Shown here piece after piece: positions 54,001 to 61,759 of a DNA stretch of 64,000 nucleotides (positions are counted from its first letter, which is position 1; every line of letters starts with the position of its first letter). The position numbers were made by a program, and so were the translations under genes. The notes beneath the pieces were generated by a model. It saw only the letters and a program-made list of their open reading frames with translations, searched no databases and was not told the origin of the DNA. The DNA comes from Vanilla planifolia (Eukaryota; Streptophyta; Magnoliopsida; Asparagales; Orchidaceae). The stretch is from positions 35,060,578 through 35,124,577 of the forward strand of contig CM043871.1 of assembly GCA_023846275.1 (NCBI GenBank), read 5' to 3'.

Positions 54001-55271
54001 AACATCTCTTTATCAAGGTTTTATGAAAGATCCCTTTCATTAAACATTAAGGGGCACTTTAGGAATAATTCCAAGAAAATTTCATATATAGAATATTAGA
54101 AGATTCTTAACAATAAATTTGCTAAGGAATTCCAAGGTCAAAGACTAGTCATCAAGGGGAAGGCATCTATAGTCATCGATCAAGGAATGGTTCTTTGAGT
54201 AATAATAAGACATTAATAAAAATACATTAGAAGTTGTTTAGCTTTTCCCCAACCTAAGATCCTTTACCCTAGCATCTATCTTAGCTTGGTTCTTTCTTGC
54301 TCCATAAACCCTAATTTGATGCTTTGTTGATTCATCAAATCTAATTCCCCTAGACAACAAATACTTCATGGACTTGGGTTTCAAATTTCACTTTCAAATT
54401 CCACTAGAATCATCTACATCATCATTGGAATTTGCTAGCGTTATTAGTGACAAAATAAGAAAGATACAATGAAATTTTAGAGATTTGAGATTTTTTTAAT
54501 GTCCTCATTTTCTAATGATCGTAAGGTACTATTTATGACAATTTCATGATGATAGACAAAAAAAGCTTTATTGGTATAATAATTATATACGAGTTGTCTT
54601 TATGAGGTTAAGGGGGGTTGATTGACACAAATGTATAATCAACTATTAAAATTCGATCATAACTTTCTTATATCAATCAAAAGGTGGAAAAAATAGCTGT
54701 CAGAACCCAATCCATTGAATTTCATAGCAATGTATCCAACCAGTCTATCAAAACTAAAACAGAATAGCAACCTTATTTGCAACTCCAATAACTCTTCCAA
54801 CCAGGACGAGTTTAATGCGAGGTCGTAATAAAAATGGCTATCATAAGTATCAAACGATATCCCATTGCTACAGAATTTCAGGGAAGAAATAAAACCTTAA
54901 TCGCAGCACCTATATCATCAGAAATGGCAACAAATATATTCAGCAACCTCGGTCCTGCCCACCCATTCCTTCCTCAATATTTCAACCCCCTATCTATCGG
55001 AACATTAAACAGTGAAAACATAATGCCTGCTTAAGCAAATATGGTAGATCGCCATAATCGATAAATCCCTCTAATGTGAGAATTTCACATCAAGGCTACG
55101 CCGCTTATTGACCTGGATTTTTATGGCGGCAGCGATCTGCTGGCGAAGGTCCAGCCGGCGCTTTCGCTCCAGTCGAGCCTGTTCGAGAAGAACCTTCCGG
55201 TCTCTCTCCTTGGAGCTCCGTCCCCCCATGTCCACTCTCCTGCGAGAGGTTGGATCCCCAGAGAAAAACAT
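8952..55271 (-). CDS. UPL6: HECT-type E3 ubiquitin ligase, UPL6-like (5' 16 exons; C-terminus outside window)
   Basis: HECT E3 ligases accept ubiquitin from an E2 onto a C-terminal cysteine and pass it to substrate lysines. Sixteen exons join in frame: complement(8952..9077, 9362..9499, 9682..9768, 9842..9928, 10695..10832, 11036..11132, 11379..11683, 11786..11895, 12979..13051, 24046..24228, 27111..27290, 30932..31112, 44526..44637, 51840..51967, 52122..52219, 55113..55271), 2202 nt or 734 residues. The N-terminus MFFSGDPTSRRRVDMGGRSS is characteristic of UPL6 in plants. An IQ motif (IQKFFRGRR, residues 52-60) spans the exon 1/2 junction. Other landmarks are PPERIMTGLAY, PGDAPSWLLPL and QAPFLVPFTSRVKI, and the HECT start NEFGVEEAGIDGGGIFKDF lies in exon 16. 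All introns are GT-AG except intron 13, best read as GC-AG. The known protein is about 1030 residues, so some 300 residues of HECT, including the active cysteine, lie left of position 1. UPL7 is less likely because its N-terminus differs. Confidence 0.93.
9362..9499 (-). CDS. UPL6: UPL6 exon 15
   Basis: Codes residues 647-692: AQLAASKQQTGAYPSLR, then IMIRRNRIFEDAFRRLSIL. This is the segment leading into the HECT domain. Acceptor GTGGTAG|GCACAA, donor GGCTCG|GTATTT. Confidence 0.93.
9682..9768 (-). CDS. UPL6: UPL6 exon 14
   Basis: Codes residues 618-646, including ASELLKQAPFLVPFTSRVKI. Acceptor CATGCAG|GCCTTA, donor TTCACT|GTGAGC. Confidence 0.93.
9842..9928 (-). CDS. UPL6: UPL6 exon 13 (non-canonical GC donor)
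   Basis: Codes residues 589-617, from LQDWNNRSSFTSASEFHAP to DAFVTQ. The exon is ended here at ACTCAG|GCAACA because relatives have an ISQ-like triplet where VTQ stands. A GT donor 9 bases earlier (TTT|GTAACT, exon end 9851) is also in phase and would drop VTQ. Confidence 0.85.
9929..10694 (-). other. UPL6: UPL6 intron 12
   Basis: A 766-bp AT-rich intron with no gene or repeat that I recognise. The short introns around it are intron 9 (102 bp), intron 10 (246), intron 11 (203), intron 13 (73), intron 14 (182) and intron 15 (284). Confidence 0.8.
10695..10832 (-). CDS. UPL6: UPL6 exon 12
   Basis: Codes residues 543-588, beginning ALWQLLWVMPDN and ending SVVISELLNQ. Acceptor TTTGCAG|GCTTTG, donor AACCAG|GTATTT. 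Confidence 0.93.
11036..11132 (-). CDS. UPL6: UPL6 exon 11
   Basis: Codes residues 510-542: YMLTIMDNEEFYVQQSPLSL and EDLRFLVVILKQ. Acceptor CTATTAG|GTATAT, donor AAGCAG|GTATTT. Confidence 0.93.
11379..11683 (-). CDS. UPL6: UPL6 exon 10 (largest)
   Basis: Codes residues 409-509, including FLHVTFCTLPPERIMTGLAY, LVLWNFMKFCHENR, and PGDAPSWLLPLAVFCPVYK. This is the best conserved part upstream of HECT. Acceptor GCACAG|GTGAAT, donor TATAA|GTAAGG. Confidence 0.94.
11786..11895 (-). CDS. UPL6: UPL6 exon 9
   Basis: Codes residues 372-408, including LERLTRDAIDSHLLQLL, equivalent to ALEQQITNAIDSRFLLQL. Acceptor CTCCAG|GTTATT, donor CTTTTA|GTATGC. Confidence 0.92.
11896..12978 (-). other. UPL6: UPL6 intron 8
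   Basis: A 1083-bp intron with no coding or repeat signature visible. Confidence 0.8.
12979..13051 (-). CDS. UPL6: UPL6 exon 8
   Basis: Codes residues 348-371 (TIDLVLVLTLLLEELPVLKL followed by TTGE), equivalent to the family's AIDIALVATFFLETLPPVK. Acceptor ACTAG|ACCATC, donor GAAG|GTAAGT. It follows an 11-kb intron. Confidence 0.88.
13305..15315 (+). mobile_element. ORF1-only LINE derivative, copy 2 (near full length)
   Basis: This plus-strand unit in UPL6 intron 7, antisense to the gene, aligns over its whole length with copy 1. It starts near 13,308 at GGTTTCCTAGTAAAGCATCA. A leader contains TTGAACATCTCTCTCTCCC (copy 1 has TCGAACATCTCTCTCATA). Then come a DUF4283 ORF1 from 13,448 and a 3' region that includes GTTTCTCTGTTGATCA (copy 1 GTGTCTCTATTGATCA). 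The end is GATGAGTAATAAAATAAAAT and an A-rich tail to about 15,312. No endonuclease or reverse transcriptase is present. Equal size and equal ends in two independent insertions argue for a defined non-autonomous element rather than two random deletions. Confidence 0.75.
13448..14032 (+). pseudogene. LINE ORF1-like protein (DUF4283), in copy 2
   Basis: An open frame of 194 codons, the longest in the window. Residues 1-95 are rich in P, A, S and T and include TTTTSYAQMAKG, the usual lead-in to DUF4283 in plant LINE ORF1. The DUF4283 part follows: INKRVVVRDTTSYKDKLIIF, then MHTLSSPLRFSLVGKSSSS and FGGFFSIGL. The conserved GRP after VGKSS is lost. Homology to copy 1 continues in other frames past the stop at 14,032 (SIFRISYQIK, then GVKIVWLAFG near 14,330-14,390), so the ORF is truncated by frameshifts. 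The start codon shown is only the first ATG of the open frame; the true start is unknown. Confidence 0.6.
15316..24045 (-). other. UPL6: Rest of UPL6 intron 7, no gene recognised
   Basis: About 8.7 kb of the 11-kb intron 7. The 16.3-16.7 and 19.5-20.2 kb parts are extremely AT-rich. The 17.1-18.9 kb part is purine-rich on the plus strand with short open frames, such as 18,076-18,294 (72 codons, many K, R, S), and may be a decayed retroelement gag or ORF1, but no family motif is visible. The rest shows nothing I can assign. Confidence 0.5.
24046..24228 (-). CDS. UPL6: UPL6 exon 7
   Basis: Codes residues 287-347, including HIHQLAECLPGHSSFLP, FTGYASLLSNLLEIA and VVLSDHSCSIKT, equivalent to the HQMASC..GYACLLGN..VVLSQPECSLD region. 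Acceptor TTTCAG|TTTTTT, donor AAGACA|GTAAGT. Confidence 0.92.
24229..27110 (-). other. UPL6: UPL6 intron 6
   Basis: A 2.9-kb intron without recognised genes. It holds the TG microsatellite at 26,527-26,546. Confidence 0.7.
26527..26546. repeat. (TG)10 microsatellite
   Basis: Ten uninterrupted TG dinucleotides inside UPL6 intron 6. Confidence 0.95.
27111..27290 (-). CDS. UPL6: UPL6 exon 6
   Basis: Codes residues 227-286, including SSQILSIPFLWRHLSHFKE, equivalent to the family's ILTIPLIWKLFPNLKVV. Acceptor GTTGCAG|AGTAAC, donor AAGGAG|GTAAGT, phase 0 at both ends. Confidence 0.92.
27291..30931 (-). other. UPL6: UPL6 intron 5
   Basis: A 3.6-kb intron. From 27.8 to 28.5 kb the plus strand is unusually rich in C and T. 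A LINE ORF1 fragment follows at about 28.57-29.04 kb. The remainder shows no assignable feature. Confidence 0.65.
28565..29040 (+). mobile_element. LINE ORF1 fragment, second DUF4283 type
   Basis: Plus-strand translation reads FVEYCIDRRPTYNHLVDMI, then RTWKFKGKAMFMHFGE, followed by a decayed stretch and then ANFFGNPL, MMDQLTTSKSCLTFAKVNAE. These match the DUF4283 order: a G/RRP motif, W..KG....LG..., then (I)G.PL..D..T.....L.FA.V..E.D. Two or more frame changes separate the pieces. It differs from the ORF1 of copies 1 and 2 (here W-K-F-K-G-K after RRP, and a well-kept C-terminal half), so it derives from another LINE lineage. Confidence 0.65.
30932..31112 (-). CDS. UPL6: UPL6 exon 5
   Basis: Codes residues 166-226, including SSITILLDTVAILIEPNRPW and SHLVQQKIFHILRAI, equivalent to the LLDPKLPW..VSYLQKRKVF block. 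Acceptor GAGTATAG|GGATGA, donor AGCATG|GTACGC. Confidence 0.92.
31113..32958 (-). other. UPL6: UPL6 intron 4, exon 5-proximal part
   Basis: Start of the 13.4-kb intron 4. No gene recognised; only short chance frames. Confidence 0.5.
32973..33084. repeat. Short tandem array, period 14 bp, about eight diverged units
   Basis: Consecutive 14-mers begin at 32,973 (TCTCAAGGCCAACT), 32,987 (TCTCAAGACCAAAC), 33,001 (TCGAGAGGCCAAAC) and 33,015 (CCTCAAGACCAGTC). They continue at 33,029, 33,043 and 33,057 with more decay. The consensus is TCTCAAGRCCARWC. Because 14 is not a multiple of three, the array is unlikely to be a protein repeat. Confidence 0.8.
33085..36798. other. UPL6: UPL6 intron 4, LTR-like and AT-rich sequence
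   Basis: The 33.15-33.5 kb part is rich in CAG/GAAG on the plus strand. At 34.2-34.4 kb a TACTTTG(T/C)G motif recurs at 34,239, 34,302 and 34,379, in the style of repeats in plant gypsy LTRs. At 35,463-35,768 and 36,216-36,404 minus-strand open frames of 101 and 62 codons are lysine- and leucine-rich, but I could not assign them. No functional gene is supported. Confidence 0.4.
36799..37800 (-). mobile_element. ORF1-only LINE derivative, copy 3 (3' half)
   Basis: This minus-strand segment matches the 3' half of copies 1 and 2. The tail appears as a T run at 36,799-36,806, followed by AAAGTTTATTTTATTACTC. Then come AGTCATCAGAAAAAT, TATCAGAGTCGATCACTA and GAGAATCCTTT, all shared with copy 1 at about 3163-3241. 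Similarity fades beyond about 37,700-37,800, so the 5' half is missing or unrecognisable. Such 5' truncation is typical of LINE-type insertion. Confidence 0.7.
38835..39625 (-). mobile_element. ORF1-only LINE derivative, copy 4 (diverged 3' part)
   Basis: Aligned with copies 1 and 3 on the same strand. Shared landmarks in order are ACATTTTATTA, GAGAATCCTTTT (39,069), GTTTTGAGTTTTTCAATATT, TACATTTCTTGTAA, CTTCCT-ATAA-CTTAAT and AGATTTTACTTAATA. It is more diverged than copy 3, from which about 1 kb of unassigned sequence separates it. That intervening part (37.8-38.8 kb) has short open frames but no recognised domain. Confidence 0.55.
39626..44525 (-). other. UPL6: UPL6 intron 4, exon 4-proximal part
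   Basis: The sequence looks partly ex-coding. From 40.8 to 42.0 kb the plus strand reads as lysine-rich, interrupted protein-like sequence. At 43,236-43,604 lies an open frame of 122 codons (MAQKQGETKIFEIAKFNNV at its start). I recognise no domain in either and suspect decayed retrotransposon gag-like sequence. No promoter or conserved neighbour supports a real gene. Confidence 0.35.
44526..44637 (-). CDS. UPL6: UPL6 exon 4
   Basis: Codes residues 129-165: FFGTDYSSRQLVVETRVKKL and the following LTCIKMVHHY. Acceptor CTCTGCAG|GGAATA, donor TACAG|GTGTGT. It is isolated by introns of 7.2 kb upstream and 13.4 kb downstream. Confidence 0.92.
49158..49237. repeat. Direct repeat of 27 bp, 53 bp apart
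   Basis: AGAATAAACCTA(G/A)GAGGG, followed by TTTGCACAT, occurs at 49,158 and again at 49,211 with one mismatch. It is a local duplication inside intron 3. Confidence 0.85.
50712..50768. repeat. Tandem repeat, 19 bp, three copies
   Basis: The unit GATGAAGGCTTCCTTTTTT is repeated at 50,712 (first base T), 50,731 and 50,750 (last copy ends CCTT). It is nearly perfect, hence recent, and lies inside intron 3. Confidence 0.92.
51840..51967 (-). CDS. UPL6: UPL6 exon 3
   Basis: Codes residues 86-128, including ADSEFLPQLLFFCSVKNSAD and VVILIEVCQLL, matching the FLRQFLFFFKAQNSGD-type block of the family. Acceptor CGAGCAG|GAATTG, donor TATG|GTAAGT. Confidence 0.93.
52122..52219 (-). CDS. UPL6: UPL6 exon 2
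   Basis: Codes residues 54-85 and two bases of 86: KFFRGRRVIELERSRIREKF, then CHTYGD. Acceptor CTGCAG|AAATTC, donor ATTG|GTAGGT. It completes the IQ motif begun in exon 1. Confidence 0.93.
52220..55112 (-). other. UPL6: UPL6 intron 1
   Basis: A 2.9-kb first intron with no recognised gene. A short tRNA-like A-box resemblance at 52,827-52,850 (TAGTTCAGTTAGTTAAG) is too weak to call. Confidence 0.7.
55113..55271 (-). CDS. UPL6: UPL6 exon 1 (start codon)
   Basis: Codes residues 1-53. The start is the methionine of MFFSGDP, the conserved UPL6 N-terminus; the other frames here are shadows. The exon is GC-rich compared with its surroundings. It ends with KIQ at CAG|GTCAAT, phase 0, cutting the IQ motif in two. 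Confidence 0.93.
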
Positions 55272-55760
55272 CCTTCAATAGAAGCTGGCAACCGCCACCT
55301 ACCAACTGATAGAGACGAATTCCTCGATACAACCAGCCGTCGCCTTCTATCCAATGGAAGAATTACAGCACGTCACCGGCTGTAACCCCTTCTTGGTGGT
55401 GACAACCGCAAGAATGAACTGGGAAGAGAACCGAACTCAGGGATAATCAGAAACAAGTTCAGTCTCGTTTCGCTTCTTGGGGTAACAAGCACTCGGCGTA
55501 ACATTTTCATGTTGCCATCTAGTTTCATAGAAATTACAAATATACCTCACACCCTTTGCGTGAACAATTAATAATACTAAACGACCTGTTTTCTCGTTTG
55601 TCATATTATTTTCTGGAAATTACAGAAAGGCCCATATTCAAGTTACAGCTGGGCTCAGCTCAGGCCGCCCAAGCCACCTAACAAGTCACATGTGGGATCA
55701 AAAAAAGTTAAAAAAAAAAAAAAGATTGAGAAATATATATTGGCTCAAAAAATCAATATT
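55272..55760 (-). promoter_or_regulatory. Putative 5' UTR and promoter region of UPL6
   Basis: The sequence stays comparatively GC-rich to about 55,490 (minus-strand direction upstream of the ATG) and then turns AT-rich. An ACGT-core element, TGACGTGC on the minus strand, lies at about 55,368-55,376. A candidate ATATATATTT box with an adjacent CCAAT lies at 55,732-55,743. No transcription start can be fixed from sequence alone. Confidence 0.25.
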
Positions 55761-58700
55761 TGGAAATTAAATTATTTTATTCTATCTTCTCTAGTCAATA
55801 TTATATCTCTTCATATATCAAATCTTGGTCGTCTTATTTCATCCTATTGTAAAGTTTAGTATTTTTCTATAAATATGTTAAATATTTTTTATTTAACTAT
55901 TAAATACTATAATAATAGATTTAAAGCATAAGAGTATCTATAACACATGTATTGAAAAGTTTAACATACGACAAAGAATGTTGGAATCAAATATGTCATA
56001 AACATTAATCATAATTTGAATAGATCAAATGGGTTAATATAGTTATAAACCTATAATAAGATTAAAGTATGCAAGAGTAATAAAACATTGGAATTAAAAT
56101 AATATAATAGAAAAAATATTATGGTAATAAGAAAAACAATGGAAAATAAGCATGTGCAATTCCATGGACTTAATTTTCATTATAGTTGAGAAATTTAAAT
56201 ATAGTAAATGCTTCTTTCTCTCCTTAGCTCTCTCTTTTTTACTCAACTATGATACTAAATTTGATTCTGCTTAAATATATCAAGATATAGTCGATTTTTG
56301 TTATCTTATCAAATTTAATTTATTTCAAAAGATATAACATCTTAAAATCATAATTTTAAATGCATATATTATAATTTTTTTATCTTTTCTCAATATTGAA
56401 CTATTAATGCAACGTCACTCTACCTAAAATCTTACATTTTTTTGATAATTCTATTTCCTAATATACTACCAAATCATCACCCTAATATTATAATATCATA
56501 GCCCACTTTACTAACTCATTTTGTTTATATCATATATTTCAAAATGAATTATCTTCTTTTATTAATATTTGTTTATACATTTTTTCAACAAGTTTGCTCT
56601 TTAATGGACATGATTATGAGTTATCTCTTTTTCATTATTTATATAATCACTGAATTTAGCAAATTTTTAACTTTGTTCTTAACATACTTTGACATCATGA
56701 TCTTGTTCTTAATAGCATAATATCATAATATTTTCATATAAATTGAATTATTTTATATAGATCCAATCTAGTTGAAACCAAATGAGAAAAAAAACTTATA
56801 TTGAAGCATAAGATCTTACAAAATTAATTACCAAAGTTAATAAAAATATCCTTTAAATGCTTATTGTTACTTAGGGGTATTAAATTTTCCCATGTTATTT
56901 TTATACTAATATTAATCATAAAACTTTCTTAACTCATTATGAGCAAAAAATTATTAGATAATACCTTATAAAAAAAAGTAGCATTTTTGCTTTATCTTAA
57001 AATATTGGATCAAATTAGAGTATTAAGAAAATCTAAATGAAAAAATTCAAAATTAAATAAGGGAGATAATAAAACATCATTTAAAATACATATTTTCTCA
57101 ATTAAATTATAACCAAACCAATATCAACACATAGGCTTACTTCAAAACATGTCGTCATTCATCAAACTTTATCAATATTTATTTACAATACCAAATATAT
57201 ATAGGATACAAAGTATAAGAACATCTTATACAACTCATCATAAAACTCAATATAATGACATTCACTCTTAAGGACCTGTCACATGCTATTAGATGTACCC
57301 AATTCTTTGCAAATGAGTTTCTTTATCTATATGTAAATAAATAATTAATAAAAAATACTAAACAAATAGTATAATAAGTATAAAAAAATAAAAATAGGCA
57401 ACATATAAATAAATGAGGAACAACAAATATGTACAATATTTAAAAAATATTGAAAACAAAACTTGTTGATATATAGATGTATGTATATATACATCTGTCT
57501 TTTTTTATAAAGTAATATTATTTTTTATCATTTCTTATTTTTATTATTTTTTATATATTTTTTTTTATTTTACTTCAAAGGATTTTAATTTTCTCTAATG
57601 ATCGTTATCCCTACTTTGTGGGATTGTGTATGAACATATCTCTACGGTATTATCATGTATATAAAACTCTATTTATAATTAATTAATTATCTCAATTATA
57701 TCATCTTCATATATTATTGTATTATACAAAATACTAGTAATAGGAAAGTCTCTATTTATCAACCCCTATTACAAAACACTATAATAATAGATAAAAATGC
57801 ATGATGTTAACCTACACATAACATAAAATAGATCATCAATCTTTTATGGAATTATCATATTGATCGTTCTTTTTCATTTATTCACTTCTTCATTTCATGT
57901 TTCAAAACTTACAGCAATTTAAATATAACAACAAATGTATAATATTTCTTTTCATTTACCCACAACACTTTTTATGATGCTATATAAGGTTAGCACATAT
58001 ACATATATCTAATGCTAAGCAACTATTCTTATATCAGATAATATTATATTAATATATCTAAAAATACATAATAATAATAATCTATTTAATTAATATTAAA
58101 TTCCCTTCTAACTAAAATTTTATTTATCAAAGTTGTGTATTTCAGATCAAAAGTTTAAAAATTTATTGATGAGTGGGTGTCTCAAAAAATATATTAGAAT
58201 GATAGTAATTAGATCTAGGATTTCAGCATATACGAAAATATTGACTGAAAGAATCCATAGACATGTGGTTTATATTTTTATAAGGTCATTTGGATTTTTT
58301 TATAAATTTTTAAATTTAGAAAAGAGAAGAATAAACTTAATATTATAATAATCATCATATTTAATCAAGATATATTCCTACTTTTCTCATGTGTTTGACC
58401 TTGCCTTGAAATCACATGAGAAAAGAAAGGGGGATGATAGAGTTATAGAGGAAGAAGAAAGAACATATCCAAGAAGTTTTGACTTAAGTTCTTACAGGGA
58501 TTCAAGAAAACCAAAAGAGAATATTAAGAGATTTTTCATATTATTATGGCAAAATAACATGTTAAGGTGTGATTCTATTTTAGTTTCTCTTAAAAATCTA
58601 ATATTTGTTGTGTTGGGGTGTTGTGGAGATGGATATCACATGTTTTTGGTGAAGTTGTGATTAAATGGCATGTTTCTTCTCTAGTCTCATTGATTATGAA

Positions 58701-61370
58701 AGATGATCAGCTCAGTTATTTGGTATGGCATGTGCAATCTGGGGTTGGTGAATAGTCATTGGTCTAATATAAAATAGGAGTATTAGTAGGTACGTTGATG
58801 ATCATGCAAGTACATTTAAGTGAATGAATAAGTACAATTTGTTAAGAAAAGGTATAAAAAATATCATCTATTTGATCCCTTGCATGGCTAATGATCATTG
58901 AAGGTTATACATGAACGATGAGCAAATCAAACAACTATGATTAGTTCAAAAAAAACATGGCAATTATCACCCATTTAACCTTTTTATCAAACAATGATCA
59001 TCAAAGATCGTGCAAACATGATGAGTTTATTAGATAAGTATGATCAATTCAAGAAGGACATACCAATATTATTTGTTATACTTTTTATCTGATTAGTCAC
59101 CACTGAATATTGTATAAGTATGTTGTGGCTATTAAGCAAGTATGATAAATTTATGAGATGACTTAACTAAAATTACTCGTCTAATCCCTTATCAGATTTA
59201 TGTATGCTAGAGATTATATAGTACAATAATAAGATCATAATATACAATTTGAAGCTAGAAATAAGAAAGCGAGTAATTTTTGTTTAGGAATTGTTTGGTA
59301 GCTTTTGTAAATACTTTTACTTTGCAAAGTGAATAATTTTGTAAGATAAGACAGAATAAAAATTATAAGTCATAAATTAATTTGAAAGTTGAAAATATAA
59401 TCTAAACTAATATCAACAAAATGCAATGCGAATCATGTGGAAAATGAAAAAAAAATATAAGACAAGGGGAAAATGCATGAAAGGGATCTCTTATAGCTAT
59501 TAAGTAAACAAATTAAATAATTATGATATAATTTGGTTGTTAAATTTCTTGACAACTATCATGAAGTGCATGAAGATTTTAATATTTACATGTGTTCTGA
59601 TTTCAAGATAATACTTTTATTATTATTGATGTATATACAAGCGTATATGTGTGTATATATACACATTTATCTTTATATACTATGACACTATAAGTGAGAA
59701 TATATGATAAGACATAAATAAATAAAGACAAAAAAAGACTTTTATTGCTTTATAATCCAATGGATTAAAATATGATGTATAACATTTTCATTATAATCCC
59801 ATCTTATAATCACCTAATAAATGAGTTAGGCATCATCCTTATTATCATAACCACTTGAAGATGAGACCAAAATACAACAAATATCTAGTTTTCATTGGCA
59901 TAAAAATGTTGACAATAGAGGGGTGACAACTCGGTGATAGACAAGAGAGACTTCAATCTTATTATCATAGGCATTTAAAGGCTATAATACAACAAAGGTC
60001 TCATCCTTGTTAGTATAGGAAGTTGGTTTTAGGAGGCGACAACTTTGCAAAGATGATATGAAATAGGAACCTAAATATGATAAAGTACTATATGATATTA
60101 GTATTATACCATATATCTACTTAAGTTATATATATATATATGTACAAGCATAGATGCATTAATATTGTATTTTTATTTTATAAAATATTATGCAAAACTA
60201 AAAGTTTATCTATTGAGCATATCATGCTCGTATCTTACATGACAAGCTAAGATGCAGATATTCATAGGGATAAGGTTCCATAGATATTCTCTTAAAACCA
60301 TAATATATGAACTTATATTGTACTTTATGAGTATGAAGGTGATTTTCTAAATGTGATAATAATATATTTTTTTATTGTTGATAATTGTATTAATACATTG
60401 TGTGTAACATTTTATATCGAGTAATAATTGGAATATTATGTAATATTATTTTGGTTGTATTAAAGTGGATGTTTGAAATTAAGATATTTTTTTTGTTACC
60501 CTAACTCATTTTAGTTGGTGTCGTTAGTATCTTGTTACTTATTCTGTTTTTAATCTAATAACTTAATTTTGGATGTATTTTATTAGGTTTTATTAGATTT
60601 ATATCAGATAGAGTATGATAATAATAATAATCTACTTATATCATAATTATCTTAATTTATCTATTTGATTTATTTAAGTAGATGTTTTTCTATTTTTCAT
60701 ATTTTTTCATTCTTATAATTTTAAATAACACATAATACATCACAATATGATGATTTTGTTAAAAAAATTTCTAAATCACTTGAATTGATTAAAACATCAA
60801 ATCTAAAATTGTGTAGATGCTAAAAACTATAACAAAAAAATTAGCAATGCAAAATTCTTATAAATTTCAATTAAAACATCCTTAAACTAGATGCACATTT
60901 TCTAATAAGAAATCAATAAAGAAGCCCTGAAGGAGGACTTACCTTACTCAACTTTCTTGTGATTAAATTAATCCCAAGGATTTTCCTCAAGGTTTTTTAT
61001 AATTGCCATTAAGAATCTTTAAAATCCAACAAAAGAACATTCTCATACCTAACAATGTGCAAACGAAATTAATTTTATGGTTAAAAAAATATTCAATCAT
61101 ACATTTCTATTCTTCTCTAACCAAAGTGTAGTAGCTTTCTTCCTGCTCAATTGCAAATCTATGAGTCACTTAGTAAGAATTGAACAATGACAATCATAGA
61201 AAATAGCACCAACCATGGAAAAAATAGCAATTATAGTCAACTATGTGGTAACGGCATGAGTTGGTTATTAGTTGTTTTGAAAAGTGAAAACAAACGCTTT
61301 CTAACTTCGAAACTGCGTTTTGGTGGTAAGATGACCGCATTATAGCTCAACCTTAATAACCCCAAAACAA
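55761..61370. other. AT-rich intergenic region between the divergent genes
   Basis: About 5.6 kb of very AT-rich DNA. It has many homopolymer and TA-rich stretches (for example near 59,640 and 60,130) and one diverged tandem array. Two plus-strand open frames at 58,133-58,348 (71 codons) and 58,391-58,660 (89 codons) show no recognised domain and no supporting context. At 59,833-60,040 the phrase TCATCCTT(A/G)TTA(T/G)(C/T)ATA recurs irregularly. Confidence 0.55.
58823..59225. repeat. Diverged tandem repeat, period about 103 bp, four copies
   Basis: The units carry (A)AGTATGATCAATT(C/T)A-like cores at about 58,829, 58,930, 59,033 and 59,137. Copies one and two also share an ATCA(T/C)C(T/C)ATTT run, then AATGATCAT and GATGAG at matching offsets. 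The last copy is truncated. It is noncoding and lies about 2.2-2.6 kb upstream of the CobW-like start codon. Confidence 0.6.
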
Positions 61371-61408
61371 ATATATGGATAATACTTGCTCGAGAATCTT
61401 TGTGAGAC

Positions 61409-61759
61409 ATGGCCACAGTCCCGGCCGACATGAGAGCCGTTCCGCTGGCCGTCGCGAAGCTGTTTCCGACCACCGCCTTACGCTTCCGCGGACCGTTTCG
61501 CCTATGTCTTCCGCAAGTAGGAAAGTCTTCCGCCGCCGTTTCCGCCACTGTACGGGATTATAAGGCGCCATCAAAGGCGATGCCCGCTGCGTCTGGATTT
61601 CGCAGTTCTATTCACAAAACAGCAATGTCAAGATATTACTCACGCAGATTTTCATCGAATGCGTCGACGACGGAGGAGGTCTGGGAGGCGACGACGAACA
61701 TTCCTCCTGATGATCGGATTCCTGCTACTATTATAACTGGATTTCTTGGCGCGGGAAAG
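61409..61759 (+). CDS. CobW/P47K-family (COG0523) GTPase, exon 1 only
   Basis: COG0523 GTPases are metal chaperones that use GTP to deliver zinc, cobalt or related metals; plants have several, some organellar. This exon codes residues 1-117. Residues 1-88 form a presequence rich in A, S, R and hydroxylated residues and poor in acids. It contains RYYS (75-78) and RRFSSNAS (79-86), the R-x-(Y/F)-S pattern of mitochondrial cleavage sites; a plastid target is also possible. Then comes the family signature PPDDRIPATIITGFLGAGK (99-117), the Walker A motif GFLGAGK. The exon ends at GCGGGAAAG|GTGAGA, phase 0, directly before the Walker A threonine. The ATG at 61,409 has a good context (GACATGG) and no upstream in-frame ATG is evident. 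The next exon, expected to begin TTLLNH, is not in the window. The closest plant group is the plastid/mitochondrial COBW-domain proteins; the exact member is uncertain. Confidence 0.85.

Noticed and set aside
55105-55354. Minus-strand open frames of 75 and 77 codons over UPL6 exon 1
   Set aside because: They overlap the conserved UPL6 start in other frames and have no domain; GC-rich exon sequence opens several frames by chance.
58391-58660. Plus-strand open frame of 89 codons in the spacer
   Set aside because: No domain, no promoter or splice context, and AT-rich codon use no different from surrounding sequence.
61237-61574. Minus-strand open frames opposite the CobW-like exon
   Set aside because: Shadows of the GC-rich presequence; the plus strand has the recognisable CobW motif and a good splice donor.
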